Assembly: GCA_964035795.1 (NCBI GenBank)
Contig: OZ038325.1
Span: forward strand, 1,071,263-1,135,262
DNA length: 64,000 bases
From: Pterobdella sp. o SKG-2022
Taxonomy: Eukaryota; Annelida; Clitellata; Hirudinida; Piscicolidae
Direction: 5' to 3'
Positions 35,624-50,900 of this stretch are shown here, one piece after another; within the stretch, counting starts at the first letter, position 1; the number at the start of each line of letters is the position of its first letter. The notes beneath the pieces were generated by a model. The model ran no database searches. It was given only the letters and a program-made list of their open reading frames with translations, and was not told where the DNA came from. The position numbers and the translations under genes were made by a program.

Positions 35624-38600
35624 ATGTTTAATATATCAAAACTCAAATCACGATTAGCTCCAAAACTTGCAGCCGACCAAGCTAAGGCTCAGAAGGTAGA
35701 CTCAAAGCTAATAAATAACTCGTCGAAAACTTACAAACCAGCGCAAATCATTATAAGTGAAACATAACTCCCAAAGGAAAGAGTCAGAGCCTTGCAAGAA
35801 GCCAGACTAGCTTCTCTAAATGAGGTCCACCATTACATGTTCGATCATGTGGCTAGGTACTTTGATGTTCCTATGAAGCACCTTCTCGACCAAATCACCG
35901 ATAATCAAACGGTACTCCGCTTTTAATCCAACATTTCATAGATGACCTTTATTTAAATTGTAGCATAATTATTTAAAAACTTTGAATGTTCAGTGTATCG
36001 ATATCTTGTTGGGCTTCACAAACGGTGTTGAGCCTGTTGTAATGTTCTTCCACCAAGAAGGATTCCAGCCCAGAGGTTCAAATCTTTCGAACCAGTTCTT
36101 ATACTTTATACCCTAATTTCGAATTTGATAAATAATGAAGCAATAATTTTTCAGCCAAAATGTTGATACGCTTCAATAATAAAACTATTATATAATTTTT
36201 ACAATATTAACGTAAAGTGATTTAACTGCTACACAGCCACCAATTCCTTGGAAGGACTTCAGAGCCCGTCAGTGGTCATAAATAGTGGAGAAATGAAATT
36301 CACAGCAACCAATGGCTACGGCTATCCCCTCTCTGGCTGCTGCTTCTACTTCATCAAGGAACGCAAGGATATGATAGTCGACTCAAACAACATGACTGTT
36401 CGTTTTGATTCTGCTACGTTCAGTTGTTTAGAAAAATTGCCGATTTTTTTGAATATTTTATCGAGAAATCATTCAAATGGCTAAATATAAGTAATACACA
36501 AGTTCGGATTTAATTACCATAACAATTATTTTATAAACACATAAATCACAATTTCAAAAGCCCAATATAAATCCTCCTCTTTAAGGTTCAAAACCCTTAT
36601 ATAACTCCTCCAAACCACCAGCTACTTATGCGAGGCTGCTTCAGCGCCAAGGAGCATGGCATCCTAGAAGAGGCATACACTATCCTCATGATGGTGTACA
36701 ACGAGTTCTTTGCCAAGGCGAACAACGAGGCCACTTGGGGCAACCTCACCAAGTCTGTCACAGGGAAGAAGGCCATCCAATCTTTCGTCGATTACTTCTT
36801 CAACTTCACTTGTTCCTTTAAAAGTTTGTTGGGTTTCGTTGGAAGCAGTAGTGATTATCACTCACTAAGTATTTAATGAATTTTATTAGTATTGAGATAA
36901 ATAAATATATACCACCAGCTGCAAATGAGAGTGTTAAAGGGGTGGTGACGCTGCCCAAATTCGATCCAGACCTGCAGTTGAACCGCGTAAAAAAGGCACA
37001 ACAGTGCGTGCAACTGGCTGCCAATGAGGCGGCTTGTCGGTCTGTGGAGAGCACCATTCTGCGTTGGTGCAGCATCATCAGGCAGGTTTGTAGCATTTGA
37101 GTGGCGTTACTGTTGTCTTTCAAAAATTTGAATTTCATTTATTTTTATTTTGAACTTTTATGATTATTTAAATTAATGGTTAATTTATTTCTTGAAACAA
37201 ACGGCGAACAGACATTGATAACGAGTTCGACCCTACGAGTGGACAAGGACGACGAAGGACCTCTGGTGGAGTTGGAGTACTGGAGACATTTAAACATCAA
37301 GTACAACTCCATCTTGGAGGAGATCAGAAGTCATGACTGTCGCATGGCCATCCAGGTGCTTAACATCATCAACTCCAAGGTGCTCAAGGTATGGTTCTCC
37401 ACCAACGACAAACTCACCAATGTGACCAATGAAGCCAGAGATAATGTCACCTACTTGTACCAGTTAGAGAAGTACTGCAAGGCCTTGTACCACGGGGATC
37501 CAGTCACCCTGGTCAACTCTCTTCTCACCCTCATGAATTCCATCAGCATCATCTTCACCATCTCTTCATACTACAACAACTCCGAGAAAGCTACAGGATT
37601 GTTACTCAAAGTGACCAACCAAATGTTGATCATGTGCAGAGCCTACCTTACCAACCACGGCAAAGAGACCATATGGCGACAGCCGAGAAAGGAAGTGATC
37701 GCCAAGATTGACGACTGTTTGAAACTGAGAGAGTCGTACAAGGATGCCTACAGGTGGGCTCGCAACAAGCTGGCCAGGGTGCCAGGAGGTATCATTTTTG
37801 ACTTTTCGGAACAGTGCATCTTCGGCAAGTTCGATGCCTTCTGTCGCAGATTGGAAGAGATAAAGTACATTCTCAACTGCATGGAGACGTATTCAGTGTT
37901 AAAGACATGCTTGATCGACGGCATCGACCCCATCTCCATCAAGATGCAAGCCCTTTTCAACGGACTCATGCTCAAGTCTTACGACATTCTCGAGTTGAGA
38001 AAGCCTGACTTCCAGCGTGACTTCCAGGCCTTCAACAAAACCCTCAACGACCTCGAAATGACTTTGTACAATTTTGTTAACACAGGCCTCTCCAAGATCA
38101 ACGCCACACTACCAGCCCTCAAATACGTTCAACGACTACAGCAACTTAACATCCCCAAACTTGACTGTTCCTCCAAGTATGAGGTACTCTTTAAGCAGTA
38201 TGGCAGGGAGTTAGAGGACATCAAAAACGTTTACCTCAACAACTACTTAGACCCTCCCATCCACAATGACGTGTCGCCATTGATCGGCAAGATCTGCTGG
38301 GCACGAATCCTGAGCAAGAAAATAGAGACCCCCATTCACTATTTCACCAACAACATGAACTTCATGAACGAGAAGATGACAAAGAAAATCGTTTACAACT
38401 ACAACATCATACAACAGACACTGGTGGAGTTCGAGATGATTTACCACACAACGTGGTACAAGTCTGTAGAGAACCTTAAGGACCTCTTGCAAGTGGCCCC
38501 CCTGGCAAAGAGCCACTCAGAAATCAATGTGAACCTCGATGCTGTGGTGCTGCAAGTGTTTAGTGAGTCTGACAACATGATCAAGATGAATCTCAGCATT

Positions 38601-38948
38601 CCAAATCGAGCCAAAGTGCTCATGGTTTCAGAACACGACGTCAAACAAAACAAGTATTTTCTACAACTCATTCTCAACAGAACCAAGTCGATCAAAAAAA
38701 AACCAGGGGAGTTCTTCAACAAACTTTTCGGCTCGAGCTTTAGGAGGGTGAACTTCATGATGGTGCACGCCATGAAGACCCTCACTTGGACCTCTCCTGG
38801 CCTCTCACTCTACTGCTCAAACATGCTCAAAGAGTTGGACAACCTGGAACTCTCCATCGACACCCTCTTCACCCTCAAGAAACGCAGAATCGACAAGGTG
38901 TTCGAGTCCATCTCCAACACTCTTCTCTTCGACATCGACATTGTGCAG
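35624..38948 (+). other. DNAH5/8: Dynein exons 1-7: N-terminal tail
   Basis: Exons: 35624-35695, 35777-35911, 35994-36075, 36237-36397, 36622-36823, 36919-37085, 37212-38948. These form the tail (DHC N-terminal region 1) that binds intermediate chains and the other heavy chains. Exon 7 is 1,737 bp and includes [30 protein letters not shown] and ALTWTSP-like blocks. Exons 4 and 5 are the least certain because that part of the tail is poorly conserved. Confidence 0.88.
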
Positions 38949-41900
38949 GTCCCTTCATACATTTAAAAAAAGTTTAAAATTTTGAACTTTTATCCTTTAA
39001 ATGATAAGAATTCAAAAAACGGTTATTTTAAATAACTATTCGTAAACATCTCACACACCACTTCATCCAGGCGTGGACACTGACTCAGTACATGGAGGAG
39101 ATGAACAAGCAGACGAAGGAAAATGCCGTGAAGTTGTCACTGGCCTCCCTCAACGTGCAACAGACCATCAAGAGCATCTGCAGTGATGTGGTTGATATGT
39201 GTCTCCAGACTCTCCATGGCTGCCTCTACGTCAGTGAAGACAAAGAAAATTTCGAAAGACAAATGAAGCTGGAGAACAACGACGTCACTCCGATCCCTCT
39301 GTCACCTGTTGAGATCGACTCGGAGTTAAACTTCTTTGCAGAAAGCCTCAAAAAGTTTTACACCACCCTCAGCAATAAGTTCACCAACTGCCTCTTCGAG
39401 ACCACCAAGTCCACAGCAGAAGCCATAAGGAATCGTCTGATTCATTCGAGCGAGACAAACTCCCCCCTCATTCTTTCCACCCTTACTCTGCAGCACTCCG
39501 TGATCGTGTTGAGCCCCAGTGTGGAAGAGTTGCAGGAATGTTTATCTCAAGGAAACGAGATGCTTTTACAAATCTTCAACAACATTCCTCTGTGGGACCA
39601 GGAGAAAGTGATGCCGTGGATGACAAAGAGACTGAATATGAGAAAGAACAATATGTCGTTCAAGGACCAGAAATGCCAAAACATGAGGGTTACCAAGACG
39701 GAAATCTCTGAGAATTATGAAAAACAAGTGGTGCCCGAGAAGAACGTGTTTTACGAAGTGGTGAGTGAGAACAAGGACATCCAGAGCCTGCTCAACATCC
39801 TCAGTGACTCTCTGGACATCCTCAACAGCAACATTTTTTACAAACTGTCCAGATTCAACAAGTTCAACTTTCTATGGGAGGAATCTATCGAGACATACCT
39901 GGAAGATTTCATGAAGACTGATCCTCAAATATCAGAGTTCTCGAGCGAACTGACCAGGTTTGACAAATTGGAAGAAGAAACTGACGACCTGCCGGAAAAA
40001 ACTGTCGTAGGGCCTTTCCTATTGGATTCGACTGAGCTCAAAGAGATCATAAAAAATTATATATCGAACTGGAAGAGTGGCATTTGTCGCATTCTCAATC
40101 AGAAGTACAAAGTGTTGTTGAATGGCATGTTGACCTTCATGGACGAGCAAGCACAGAGCCTGTCTCGACAACTCAGAGACCTCGAAGACATCCGACTCTT
40201 GATGATTTGCCTGGACAACATCTTGGAGAGGGAGATAGAACTGGACATGAACATCATCCCTATTGAAGAAGCATACTCCTTGCTAGGCAAGTACCAGTTC
40301 GAAACACCACAAGAGGAGCTGAACTCTGTAGACACGTTAAGATACAAGTTCAGAAACCTGCTGCAACAACACAAGGAGACCCTGGAAAACCTGCATGTGG
40401 TCGCCCCCAAGTTCAAAGATGAGCTAATCACCTCGTCTGCAGGCTTGTCGGACCAGGTCGAAGAGTTTCACCAGGCTTACATGCAGTCTGGACCTACTGT
40501 GCCTGGGTTGGAGCCCGCAGAGGCAAGTGAGAGACTCAACTACTTCGTGTCTCTGGTCGATGGGCTATTGAGGACTTACCAGACTTGCTCTGGAGGAGAG
40601 CAACTCTTTGGATTGCCGGTGACAGAACAACCACTATTGAATCAGTACTCAAAGGAGATAAAACTGTTGAAGAAGTTGTACAGCTTGTACAACAATGTGA
40701 ATGACACCATAGATGGCTATTACGATCTGTTGTGGTCTGATGTTGATATCGAAAGTATTGTCAATGACCTCAACGACTTCAAGAACAAATTCAAAAAACT
40801 GCCCAAGAAGTTGCAAGAATGGCAAGCATACCATGACCTCAGCAAAAAGCTCGAAGACTTTAGTGAAAGTTGTCCCCTTCTGGAACTGATGGCCAGTAAA
40901 ACCATGGAACTGAGACACTGGGACAAAATCTCTGAAATTACCAAAACTCCTATCGACGTCAAGTCAAACACTTTCCGTTTGAGAGATCTGATGAGAGCGC
41001 CTTTGTTGCAGTACAGTGATGAGATTGAAGATACATGCATCTCATCGGTGAAGGAGAAGGACATTGAGTCGAAGTTGAAAAATGTGGTGGAAGATTGGTC
41101 GAACCAAAAGTTTCAGTTCCAAGCCTTTAAGAACAGGGGCGAGTTGATGTTGAAGACGAGTGATGTGGTTGAGATCAACTCGAAACTGGAAGACAGCCTG
41201 ATGGTTCTCAACTACTTACTTTCCAACAGGTACAACGTGCCATACAGGAAGTCTATACAAGAGTGGATTGGTAAGCTGTCGGTCACTCTGGACATCATAG
41301 AAAAACTTTTGCTTGTGCAAAATCTCTGGATCTACCTGGAAGCTGTGTTCGTAGGCGGAGACATCGCGAAACAACTCCCAGCGGAAGCCAAGAGGTTCAG
41401 CGATATTGACAAGGGGTGGGTGAGAATCATGCAGAAGGCGCATGATGAGTTGAACGTGGTGAACACGTGTGTGGGAGATGACCTCCTTGGGCATATGCTT
41501 CCCCACTTGCATGAACAACTGGAGTTTTGTCAAAAGTCTCTCACAGGATACTTGGAATGCAAAAGAGCTGTTTTTCCACGATTTTACTTTGTTTCTGATC
41601 CTGTTCTTCTTGAAATCCTGGGTCAGGCGAGTGATTGCCACACTATCCAACCACATCTTTCCAGCATCGCTGAAAACATTGATGAGTTGGAATTCAGTCA
41701 AAGGGATTACGACCACGTGTTGGCAGCCATCTCGAGGGAAGGAGAAAAGATTCCTCTAGAAGGAAACTTGAAAGCGGTTGGAAACGTGGAGAATTGGTTG
41801 GGTGAGTTGTTGGTGGTGCAACAAAAGTCTCTGCACCAAATCATCAGAGTGGCGAGCATGCAGATAAAGGAAGAAGACTTCAACCTGTTGACCTACTTGT

Positions 41901-44900
41901 ACGAGTCCATCGCTCAAGTGGGTCTGCTGGCCCTGCAGTTCTTGTGGACGAGTGATGCCGAAGAGGCCATGTTGACCATCAAGTACAACAAGACCATCAT
42001 GACAGACACTGCCAAGAAGTTCCTTTCCATCCTCAACATGTTCATCGATCAGACCACCAAGCCTCTCACCAAGTATGAAGTGATCAAGTTCGAAACCCTC
42101 ATAACCATCCACCTGCATCAGAAAGACATCTTTGATGATCTGGTCAAGCTTCACATCAAATCTCCTAGCGACTTCGAGTGGCTCAAACAGAGCAGGTTTT
42201 ACTTCAATGAAGAGGAAGATAGGACTCAATGTAACATCACTGACGTCATCAACGTGTACCAGAATGAATTCATTGGGTGTCAGGATCGACTGGTGATCAC
42301 ACCACTGACTGACAGGTGCTACATCACTATGGCTCAGTCCCTCGGCATGTCGATGGGGGCTGCTCCAGCTGGACCTGCAGGCACTGGCAAGACTGAGACG
42401 GTCAAGGACATGGGGAAGGCTCTGGGCAAATATGTAGTGGTGTTCAATTGTTCAGACCAGATGGATTTTAGAGGGCTGGGTAGGATCTTCAAGGGACTGG
42501 CTCAGTCTGGGTCATGGGGGTGCTTTGATGAGTTCAACCGTATCGACCTTCCTGTCCTCTCTGTAGCCGCCCAACAAATCAACATCGTCTTGATGGCGAA
42601 GAAAAACAAAAAAAAGTACTTTTTGTTTTCTGACAACGAAACAGTGAGTATGAATCCGGAGTTCGGAATCTTCTTGACAATGAACCCTGGATACGCTGGA
42701 AGGCAGGAGTTGCCTGAGAACTTGAAGGTGATGTTCAGGACAGTAGCCATGATGGTTCCTGACAGGATGATCATCATCAGGATCAAGATGGCTTCCAATG
42801 GATTTTTGGAAAATGTGGAACTCTCCCAAAAATTCTTCGTGTTATACAAGTTGTGTGAAGAACAGTTATCGAAGCAGGTGCATTATGACTTTGGACTGAG
42901 GAACATTCTGTCTGTGTTGAGAACCTTTGGCACAGTGAAGAAGACGAGCATGAATGAGCCCGAAGCTCTCATAGTGATGAAGGTGCTGAAGGACTTGAAC
43001 ATCTCCAAGCTGGTCGATGAAGATGAACCATTGCTACTCAGCCTTATTGAAGACCTCTTCCCCAATTTGACAACCACCCCTGTCGTCTACAAACAACTCC
43101 AAGCAGCCATCGTTAGCAACACTGCTCAGTTCAAGTTGATCAACTATCCAGCCTGGAACCTCAAAGTGCTACAACTGTTTGAGACGCAAAGAGTGAGACA
43201 TGGCATGATGACCTTGGGTCCCTCAGGAGCAGGCAAAACTTGCTGCATCAACATTCTCATGAGGTCTTTGACAGACTGTGGTCACCCCCACAAAGAAATG
43301 AGAATGAACCCCAAGGCCATCACTGCTTCCCAGATGTTTGGCAGGTTGGACGTGGCTTCAAATGATTGGACTGATGGAGTGTTTTCTGCTCTGTGGAGAA
43401 AGACTTTGAAGGTGAAAAAAAGTGAGTCAGTGTGGTTGGTACTTGATGGTCCTGTGGATGCCATTTGGATTGAGAACCTCAACTCCGTGCTTGACGACAC
43501 CAAGAAGCTCACCCTTGCCAATGGAGACAGGATCCCCATGGCTCCCAACTGCAAGATCATTTTTGAGGTGCACAACATTGACAACGCTTCTCCAGCCACG
43601 GTGTCAAGGAATGGCATGGTTTTCATGAGCTCTTCATGTCTCACATGGAAGCCCATCTTGCAGGGTTGGCTGCTCACCAGACCTGCCCAGGAGGGCGAAG
43701 TGTTCGGACCCCTTTTCGACAAAATCTACCAAGACATCGTGACATTTAGCACTGTGAGCCTGACCAAGAAAATGGAGATCCTGCAGTGCATGGAGATCAA
43801 ACAGGCTTGTGACCTTCTTGAGGGTCTCATCAAGTCGTACTCTGAGAAAGGCAGTCACCTATTAAGTGTGCACTACCAAAGGCTCTTCATTTTCGCCCTT
43901 ATGTGGAGTTTTGGCAACTTGCTAGAGCTGGATGGCAGACTCAAGTTGCAAGAGTTTATGTTGACTCACCCCTCCAAACTCCTCTATCCCAAACTCACTG
44001 CTGAGCGTACCATCTTTGAATACACTGTCGACGCTAATGGTGAGTACCCATCTTTGAAACATATCAAATAAGTTTTGAATATACATCAAGCAATAGAAAC
44101 TAAACTGTAAGGATAATATGATGAATTGTTAGGTGACTGGATTCATTGGTCTGAAAAGGTGCCCGACTACTTGTACCCCACCGATCACGTTCCAGAATAT
44201 TCCGGCATCCTCATTCCTAATGTCGACAACGTCAGAACCAACTTCCTCATCGAAACAATCTCTAAACAAAAAAAAGTGCTTCATACATCTTTCCTAATAA
44301 TATTCCACAATATAATAAAACATCTTCAAAACTGATACCAAATGTCACAGGCGGTCTTGTTGATAGGGGAGCAGGGCACAGCGAAAACAGTGATGATCAA
44401 GGGCTTCTTGTCCCACTACGACAAAGAGAAGCATCTGAGCAAGTCCATCGTTCTTTCCTCCGCAACCACCCCCAATATCTTTCAGAGCACCATTGAAAAC
44501 AGCATCGAGAAGCGCATCGGAGCCATATACGGACCACCAGGAGGCAAAAAGATGACTGTCTTCATTGATGACGTCAACATGCCACTGGTCAACGATTGGG
44601 GTGACCAGCCGACCAATGAAGCGGTAAGGTTGTTGATGGAGTCGAAAGGCTTCTATAACCTCTTGAAGCCAGGTGAGTTTTCATCGGTAGTAGACATGCA
44701 GTTCATAGCAGCCATGATCCATCCGGGAGGAGGCAGAAACGACATCCCTCAAAGACTCAAGAGACAGTTTTCTATCTTCAACTGCACTCTTCCTTCCAAC
44801 AACTCCATGGATAAGATCTTTGGCACCATCGCCCTGGGATACTTCTGTCCTGAAAGAGGTTTCAATAGTGAAGTCATTGGACTGATCGACTCCATGGTAC

Positions 44901-47900
44901 CTCTCACCAGAAATATCTGGCAGTCAACTAAAAACAAGATGCTACCTACCCCTGCCAAGTTCCACTACATCTTCAATTTGAGGGACCTTTCGAGGATATG
45001 GGAGGGTCTGTTGATGGTGAAGTCAGGCCAATGTGACAACGAGATGACGTTAATGGCCTTGTGGAAGCACGAGTGCACCAGGGTGATTGCTGATCGTTTC
45101 GTGTCTCACGAAGACAAGAAGTGGTTCGACACGGAGATGAACGAGACTATAATGGAGCTATCATCAGACAACCCTGCCACTCTAGAAGCCATCAAGGAGC
45201 CCTACTTTGTGGACATTTTGCGAGACGAGGTGGAGCTGACAGGTGACGAGCCTGAAGACTTCGTGGGAGGCATGCCCCATCTGTACGAACGTCTACCCAG
45301 CCTCGACGTGTTGCACCAACGCCTCAACTACTTTATGGACCTGATGACTGAAAACACCAAAGGAACCACCCTCTCCATGGTGCTCTTCAAGGATGCCATG
45401 GTGCACATCGTCAAAGTGCTCAGAATCATGAGGAACCCTGGTGGTAAGTACCTTTCCATTCTTCATTCATTCATTTGCAGACGATCGTTCAATCCGTCAA
45501 TATACCATTACTGTCAATCCATTGTTTATTTGACGCCATTTTTTTTCAAACTCAAATCATTCGATATACAAAGAAATTCACCACTGATAAAATTGGAAAC
45601 ACCAACAAACCCCACAAAACAGGGAATGCTTTGTTGGTGGGAGTGGGAGGGTCAGGTAAGAAGTCAACAGTGAAGTTGGCATCGTACATCTATGACTGCA
45701 CCTTCTACCAAATCATTATTAACCGCCTCTACTCCGTCAATAACCTTCTCGACGACCTCAAGACCCTGCTCAGAGCTACTGGTGTGTGTTTTGTCGTTGT
45801 TGTAATTATTATTGTCATGATGTCTTCTTTTATTATTAGTACTAGCAGTAATAACAGAGGTAGTAATACCAATATTATCAATAAATTAATTTAGAATCTA
45901 AATGCACACTACTGTGGTTAGGACACCATCACCACTCAACCACCCATCCATGCACCCACTTAACCAACTCACCAGGCGGCGGAGGCAAGTGCTACTCCTT
46001 CTGCTTCACAGACAACGAGATCAAGGATGAATCATTCCTCGACTACATTAATAATCTTCTCAGCACTGGAGAAATATCTGGCCTCTTTCCTAGGGTTCGT
46101 GTGGTCTGAAATGCGTTCGATTGATAGAGATATTGATTATTAATATGAATATTGAACTGTTTATGTTAATAGAAGCATTTATTATAATGATTGCCACCCC
46201 CCTTTTCACCACTCCAGGACGAAATGGATGAGATCCTGCAAGGCCTGGTGCCTGTGATGAAGAAGGAGTTTCCCAAGATCCCACCCACCAATGAGAACCT
46301 CACTGACTACTTCTTCTCGAGGACTAAGAAGAACTTGCATATCATACTCTGCTTCTCGCCCGTGGGTGCTTGTGTGCGGTGTTGGATGGATGGGTGGAGG
46401 GTTGTTATATGGATGTGGAATGTTAGTGGATGTGGTGTTGGATGATGGAGAGTGTTATTAATGTTGGTGATTAATAGAGATTCATTGATAAAAATGATAA
46501 ATTCCTCACCACAACCAGCCCACATAACCGACCACACCAACCAGGTGGGCTCAAAGTTCCGCTCTAGGTCGCTCAAGTTCCCAGGTCTAATCTCGGGCTG
46601 TACCATGGACTGGTTCAGCGTGTGGCCCGTGGACGCCTTGTACGCTGTTTCCAGCCACTACCTTTCCGACCTTGATATCGTTATATCGAAGAAAAGTGTG
46701 AGGAACAATTTGATCAAAAGCATGGGGGAGGTTCACAATGGAGTGGCCAACAGTTGCCAGTTGTACTTCCAACGGTGTGTAGTGGTGTCTATACCATTGA
46801 TTGTGTCTCGAAAGTGGTCTGTGTACGTTAATGTGTATAGTTTGGCATAATCTTTTGTGTTGAGGGTTGTTTTTGTTCGCGAAGGTATAACCGTTTGTAA
46901 ATTTATGTGAACGGCTGTTTTTACAATGTGTGATAGGATGTACACTCACATCGACCAATCAGGTTCCGAAGACAGACACACGTGACACCCAAGTCGTTTT
47001 TGAACTTCGTAAGCACATACAAGCAGTGTTACAAGGAGAGACTGCTGAGTATTGAGGAAAAGGCTAATAGGATGTCTATTGGTGGGTGGTGGTGTGTGGC
47101 GTTATGTGGTTGTAGGTGCAGTGATAGTGTGGTGTGTGATACAGGTATTTTCCATAAAAATACTAACAAAAAGGTCTTTCGAAGCTGGATGACGCCACTT
47201 TATCAGTGGACATTCTGACGAAGGAGTTGGTGGTGAAGAATAAGGATCTGGCATTCGCAAACATCAAAGCTGATAAGGTGTGTGATCATTTTTTTAAGTT
47301 TGTGTAAGTTCAAGTGTGATATGTTTAGATGTATGTGCGTGTAAATGATCAAAACGCACACAAGATAAGATGAACAGACATTATGATCACATACAAATGG
47401 AACACACAAACTTATGATCACACACGAACAAACATACACACACGCACAGGTGTTGGCGGAGGTGACAGAGAGCACAAGAGAGGCAGAAGTGGTGAAGCAG
47501 GGAGTGTTGGTGGTGAAGTTGAGGGCTGAGAAGATTGTCAATGAAATTGGTGGGTTGGTGTAGGGAGGTGGAGATTTAGGGTTGAGAGATATAATGTAAG
47601 GAATGATAACGTTAAAACTGATACTAATTAAGTTTTTTAGGTTTACAGCTGAAATACTACTACTAATAATAACGAAGATGCAACTTACAGCGCATGAGAA
47701 GTCGATAGCAGAGGACAAGTTGGAGCTGGCTAGGCCTGCAATGGAGGAAGCAGAGGCGGCTTTGGGGGTGGGTGTGTGTTGTTCGGTGTTGGTTGTGTGT
47801 TTCATGTTATTTCATTCTTGTGGGAATGTTCTTTGTGTTCTAGATCAGCATCGCATATTGTGCTTCTAGGAATGTTTCTCATCGAATTATACCTTCACAA

Positions 47901-50900
47901 TTCACCCACAACCCGAACAATCTATAAACACCTCCTCCCTCTTTTCTCCTAAACACAACGCAGACGATAAAAGCACAGCACATATCGACAGTAAGGAAGT
48001 TGGCGAAGCCACCTCACCTCATTATGCGCATCATGGACTGTGTGTTGATCCTGCTGGGAAAAAAGTTGGACCCTATCGTGCCTGACCCTGAACGTGCCTG
48101 TCCCAAGCCTTCGTGGCAGGAGTCTCTTAAGGTGGGAAGGATGGGGTGTTGGTGGAGGGTAACGTAGTTGGAAGATAAATAAATTTGTAGTTTTGTGAAA
48201 AGATTGTGGTGTTAGTGTTGAGTAGAAAAGGCTAATTGAATAAGTGTACAAAAACACAAATGCAATACTAATGAGCGAAAAAATGATAATACAATGGTAC
48301 ACTGGCATATCAAGTGATAATGACTCATGATGACCAATCAGTTGATGGGGAACTTGTCTTTCTTAAATTCTCTTCTCTTCTTCCCTAAAGACACCATCAA
48401 TGCTGAAGTAATGATAACAATAATAATAAAAATAATTTTATTATCATTTTTATTTTTAAGCAATTCATATTAATACTTTTATAGTTATGTGTTTAATTTA
48501 TTTTTATTATTATCTTATTATTATGTTTTTATTGACTTTTAAACACATGGCAGATAGTGGAATTGTTACAGCCCTATTTGAGCATGGAAGACTTCACACT
48601 GGAAAGTGCCAAAAAGGTCAAAAAACTCATAACTAAAATTAAAATTATTTCTTTTTTACTCTTATTATTTTTTTTTATTTTCTGTGATTTTATTACCGTT
48701 ATGATTCTTATTAATGTTAATATCCTTTTTATTAATATTATTATCACTAACAACAAAGGTGTGTGGTGACGTGGCAGGCCTGGCTTCATGGATCAGAGCC
48801 ATGTGCGCTTTTTACGCTGTCAATAGGGAAGTACTACCCCTCAAGGTTGCCTCATTAGTATTCATTATTGCCTCATTAATATTCATCATTGCCTCATAAA
48901 TGTTCATCATTACCATTACATTTACAGTAACTAATTTTAAAAATCAATCAATAAAACCACTTTTATAGCCGTCTTTCTTCATCAGAAGTCAATCATATGT
49001 TTAATACAACCAACCCTTCAAACGCCCAACCTAACCATCAAAGGCCAACCTGGCGGTATCTGAGGCAAAGCTGGTGTTGGCGACCAATGAGTTGAATGGT
49101 GCACAAGCTCAGCTCGATGAGAAAGAAGCAGTCCTGCAAAAGGTAGGTGTGTTTGTGTGTTGTCTGTGATTTAAATATACTCCAATCATCCTGCATAAAG
49201 ATGTATAAACCATCATTAGAATGTATGTTTTCCAACACACCTCTATAAGACTTCTAAAGCTTTATCACGTACACATAAAAGCACATACACACACAAAAAC
49301 ATACACAGGTACAAGAATTGTACGATGCAGCGCAAAACGAGAAACAAGGCTTATTGGACGATGCTATGGCGTGTAAGAAGAAGATGGAGACAGCATCCCT
49401 CCTCATCTCCCGATTGGCTGGAGAGCATGTAAGGTGGACCAACCAGAGCAAGGAGTTTGCTGCTGAAATTGAACGGTTGTTATTAATAGATGGCGTTTAA
49501 TCGTATGGCTATATGAGTTTGAAACAACTAAAAATATCTGACCTACATTCACAACAACATTCTACAACAACAACCACATAGCTCAACAATAACGCAAAAA
49601 AATCACAACATAACACCACACCACATCAGACTGGTTGGTGACGTCTTTATCCTCACCAGTTTCTTGTCGTATACAGGTCTTCACATTATTTTACTGTTGT
49701 TATGTTATATTTGAAGTTGTTGCATCTCGGCTATCTATTTAGTTATCTATATATTAGCCGACTGCTGTATACCCCAGCTACTGGGACGCCTACAGCAGTA
49801 TAATCTGATATGGATATTATTATATCGCCACTTTAACCTATAACCAAAAAACTCAGAAACAAAACTTATCACTCCCTTCTCCACCACTCCCTTGAAGGTC
49901 CCTTCAACCAAGAGTTCAGATCAAAGTTGGTGAATGGGTGGTACCTGCTATTGAGTGACCTGAACATCCCACACTCCACTAATCTTGTCATCACCACATC
50001 CCTAGTCGATAACACTACTGTGGTAGAGTGGAATCTGCAAGGTGGGTGTTATGCTAGAGGTATTGTGTGGTGGTATGATGGAAGATTGTCTAGTAGTTTG
50101 GTAGAGGTATCTTGTGAGGGTGTGTTATGTATGCCGGTAAAGTGAGTGTTTGATGAGATAATCAAATATGGTGAGATAACGTTAGAAATAGTGTAAAAAT
50201 TTAATGTAGCAAATCACATTACACCCCAATAAAACATCACACCCAGGTCTGCCATCTGACGAACTGTCCACCCAGAACGGCATTATAGTGACCCAGTCAA
50301 GCAAGTACCCGCTGTTGATTGATCCTCAAGGACAAGGTCGAGCCTGGATCATGAATCTTGAGGCCAGTCGAGAACTTATCGTTGGTGGTGGTTGCGTTTA
50401 GTGGCTATATTGAGTGTTTGTGTGTGTGTGCCGGTGATTCGATTAACCGACTGAGTGATGAAAGAACAATTTGCCATATAAAAATATACAATATTTCATA
50501 AAATATATAAAATCAACTTAATGAAAATTATAAACCACAAATGCACCCCAAGGTAACGAACTTCAACCACAAGTACTTCCGACAGCAGCTGGAAGAGTGC
50601 TTGAGTCTGGGCAAGCCTTTGTTGGTAGAGAATGTTCTAGAAGAGATGGAAACCACCCTCGATAACGTGCTCGAAAAGAACTACGTCAAGATGGGTACTG
50701 GGCTCAAGGTTGGCATGTGATGTAATTAACCGCATGAGTATAACGCTAAAGCGTTGAATAAATATGGAAATAAAGTGACGAAAACTAAAGAAGTGTTGGA
50801 CTGTTAAATAACTATGAATAATGGTTATAGTAGCAATGAATCTTGGCAAACTACTTGTGTTCAAAAGGTTTTAGCTATAGTTATTCCCAATATGTATCAT

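Noticed and set aside
39071..44039. Processed pseudogene of dynein
   Set aside because: The intronless block is in frame and in phase with flanking introns on both sides and has no stops, so it is a genuine exon.
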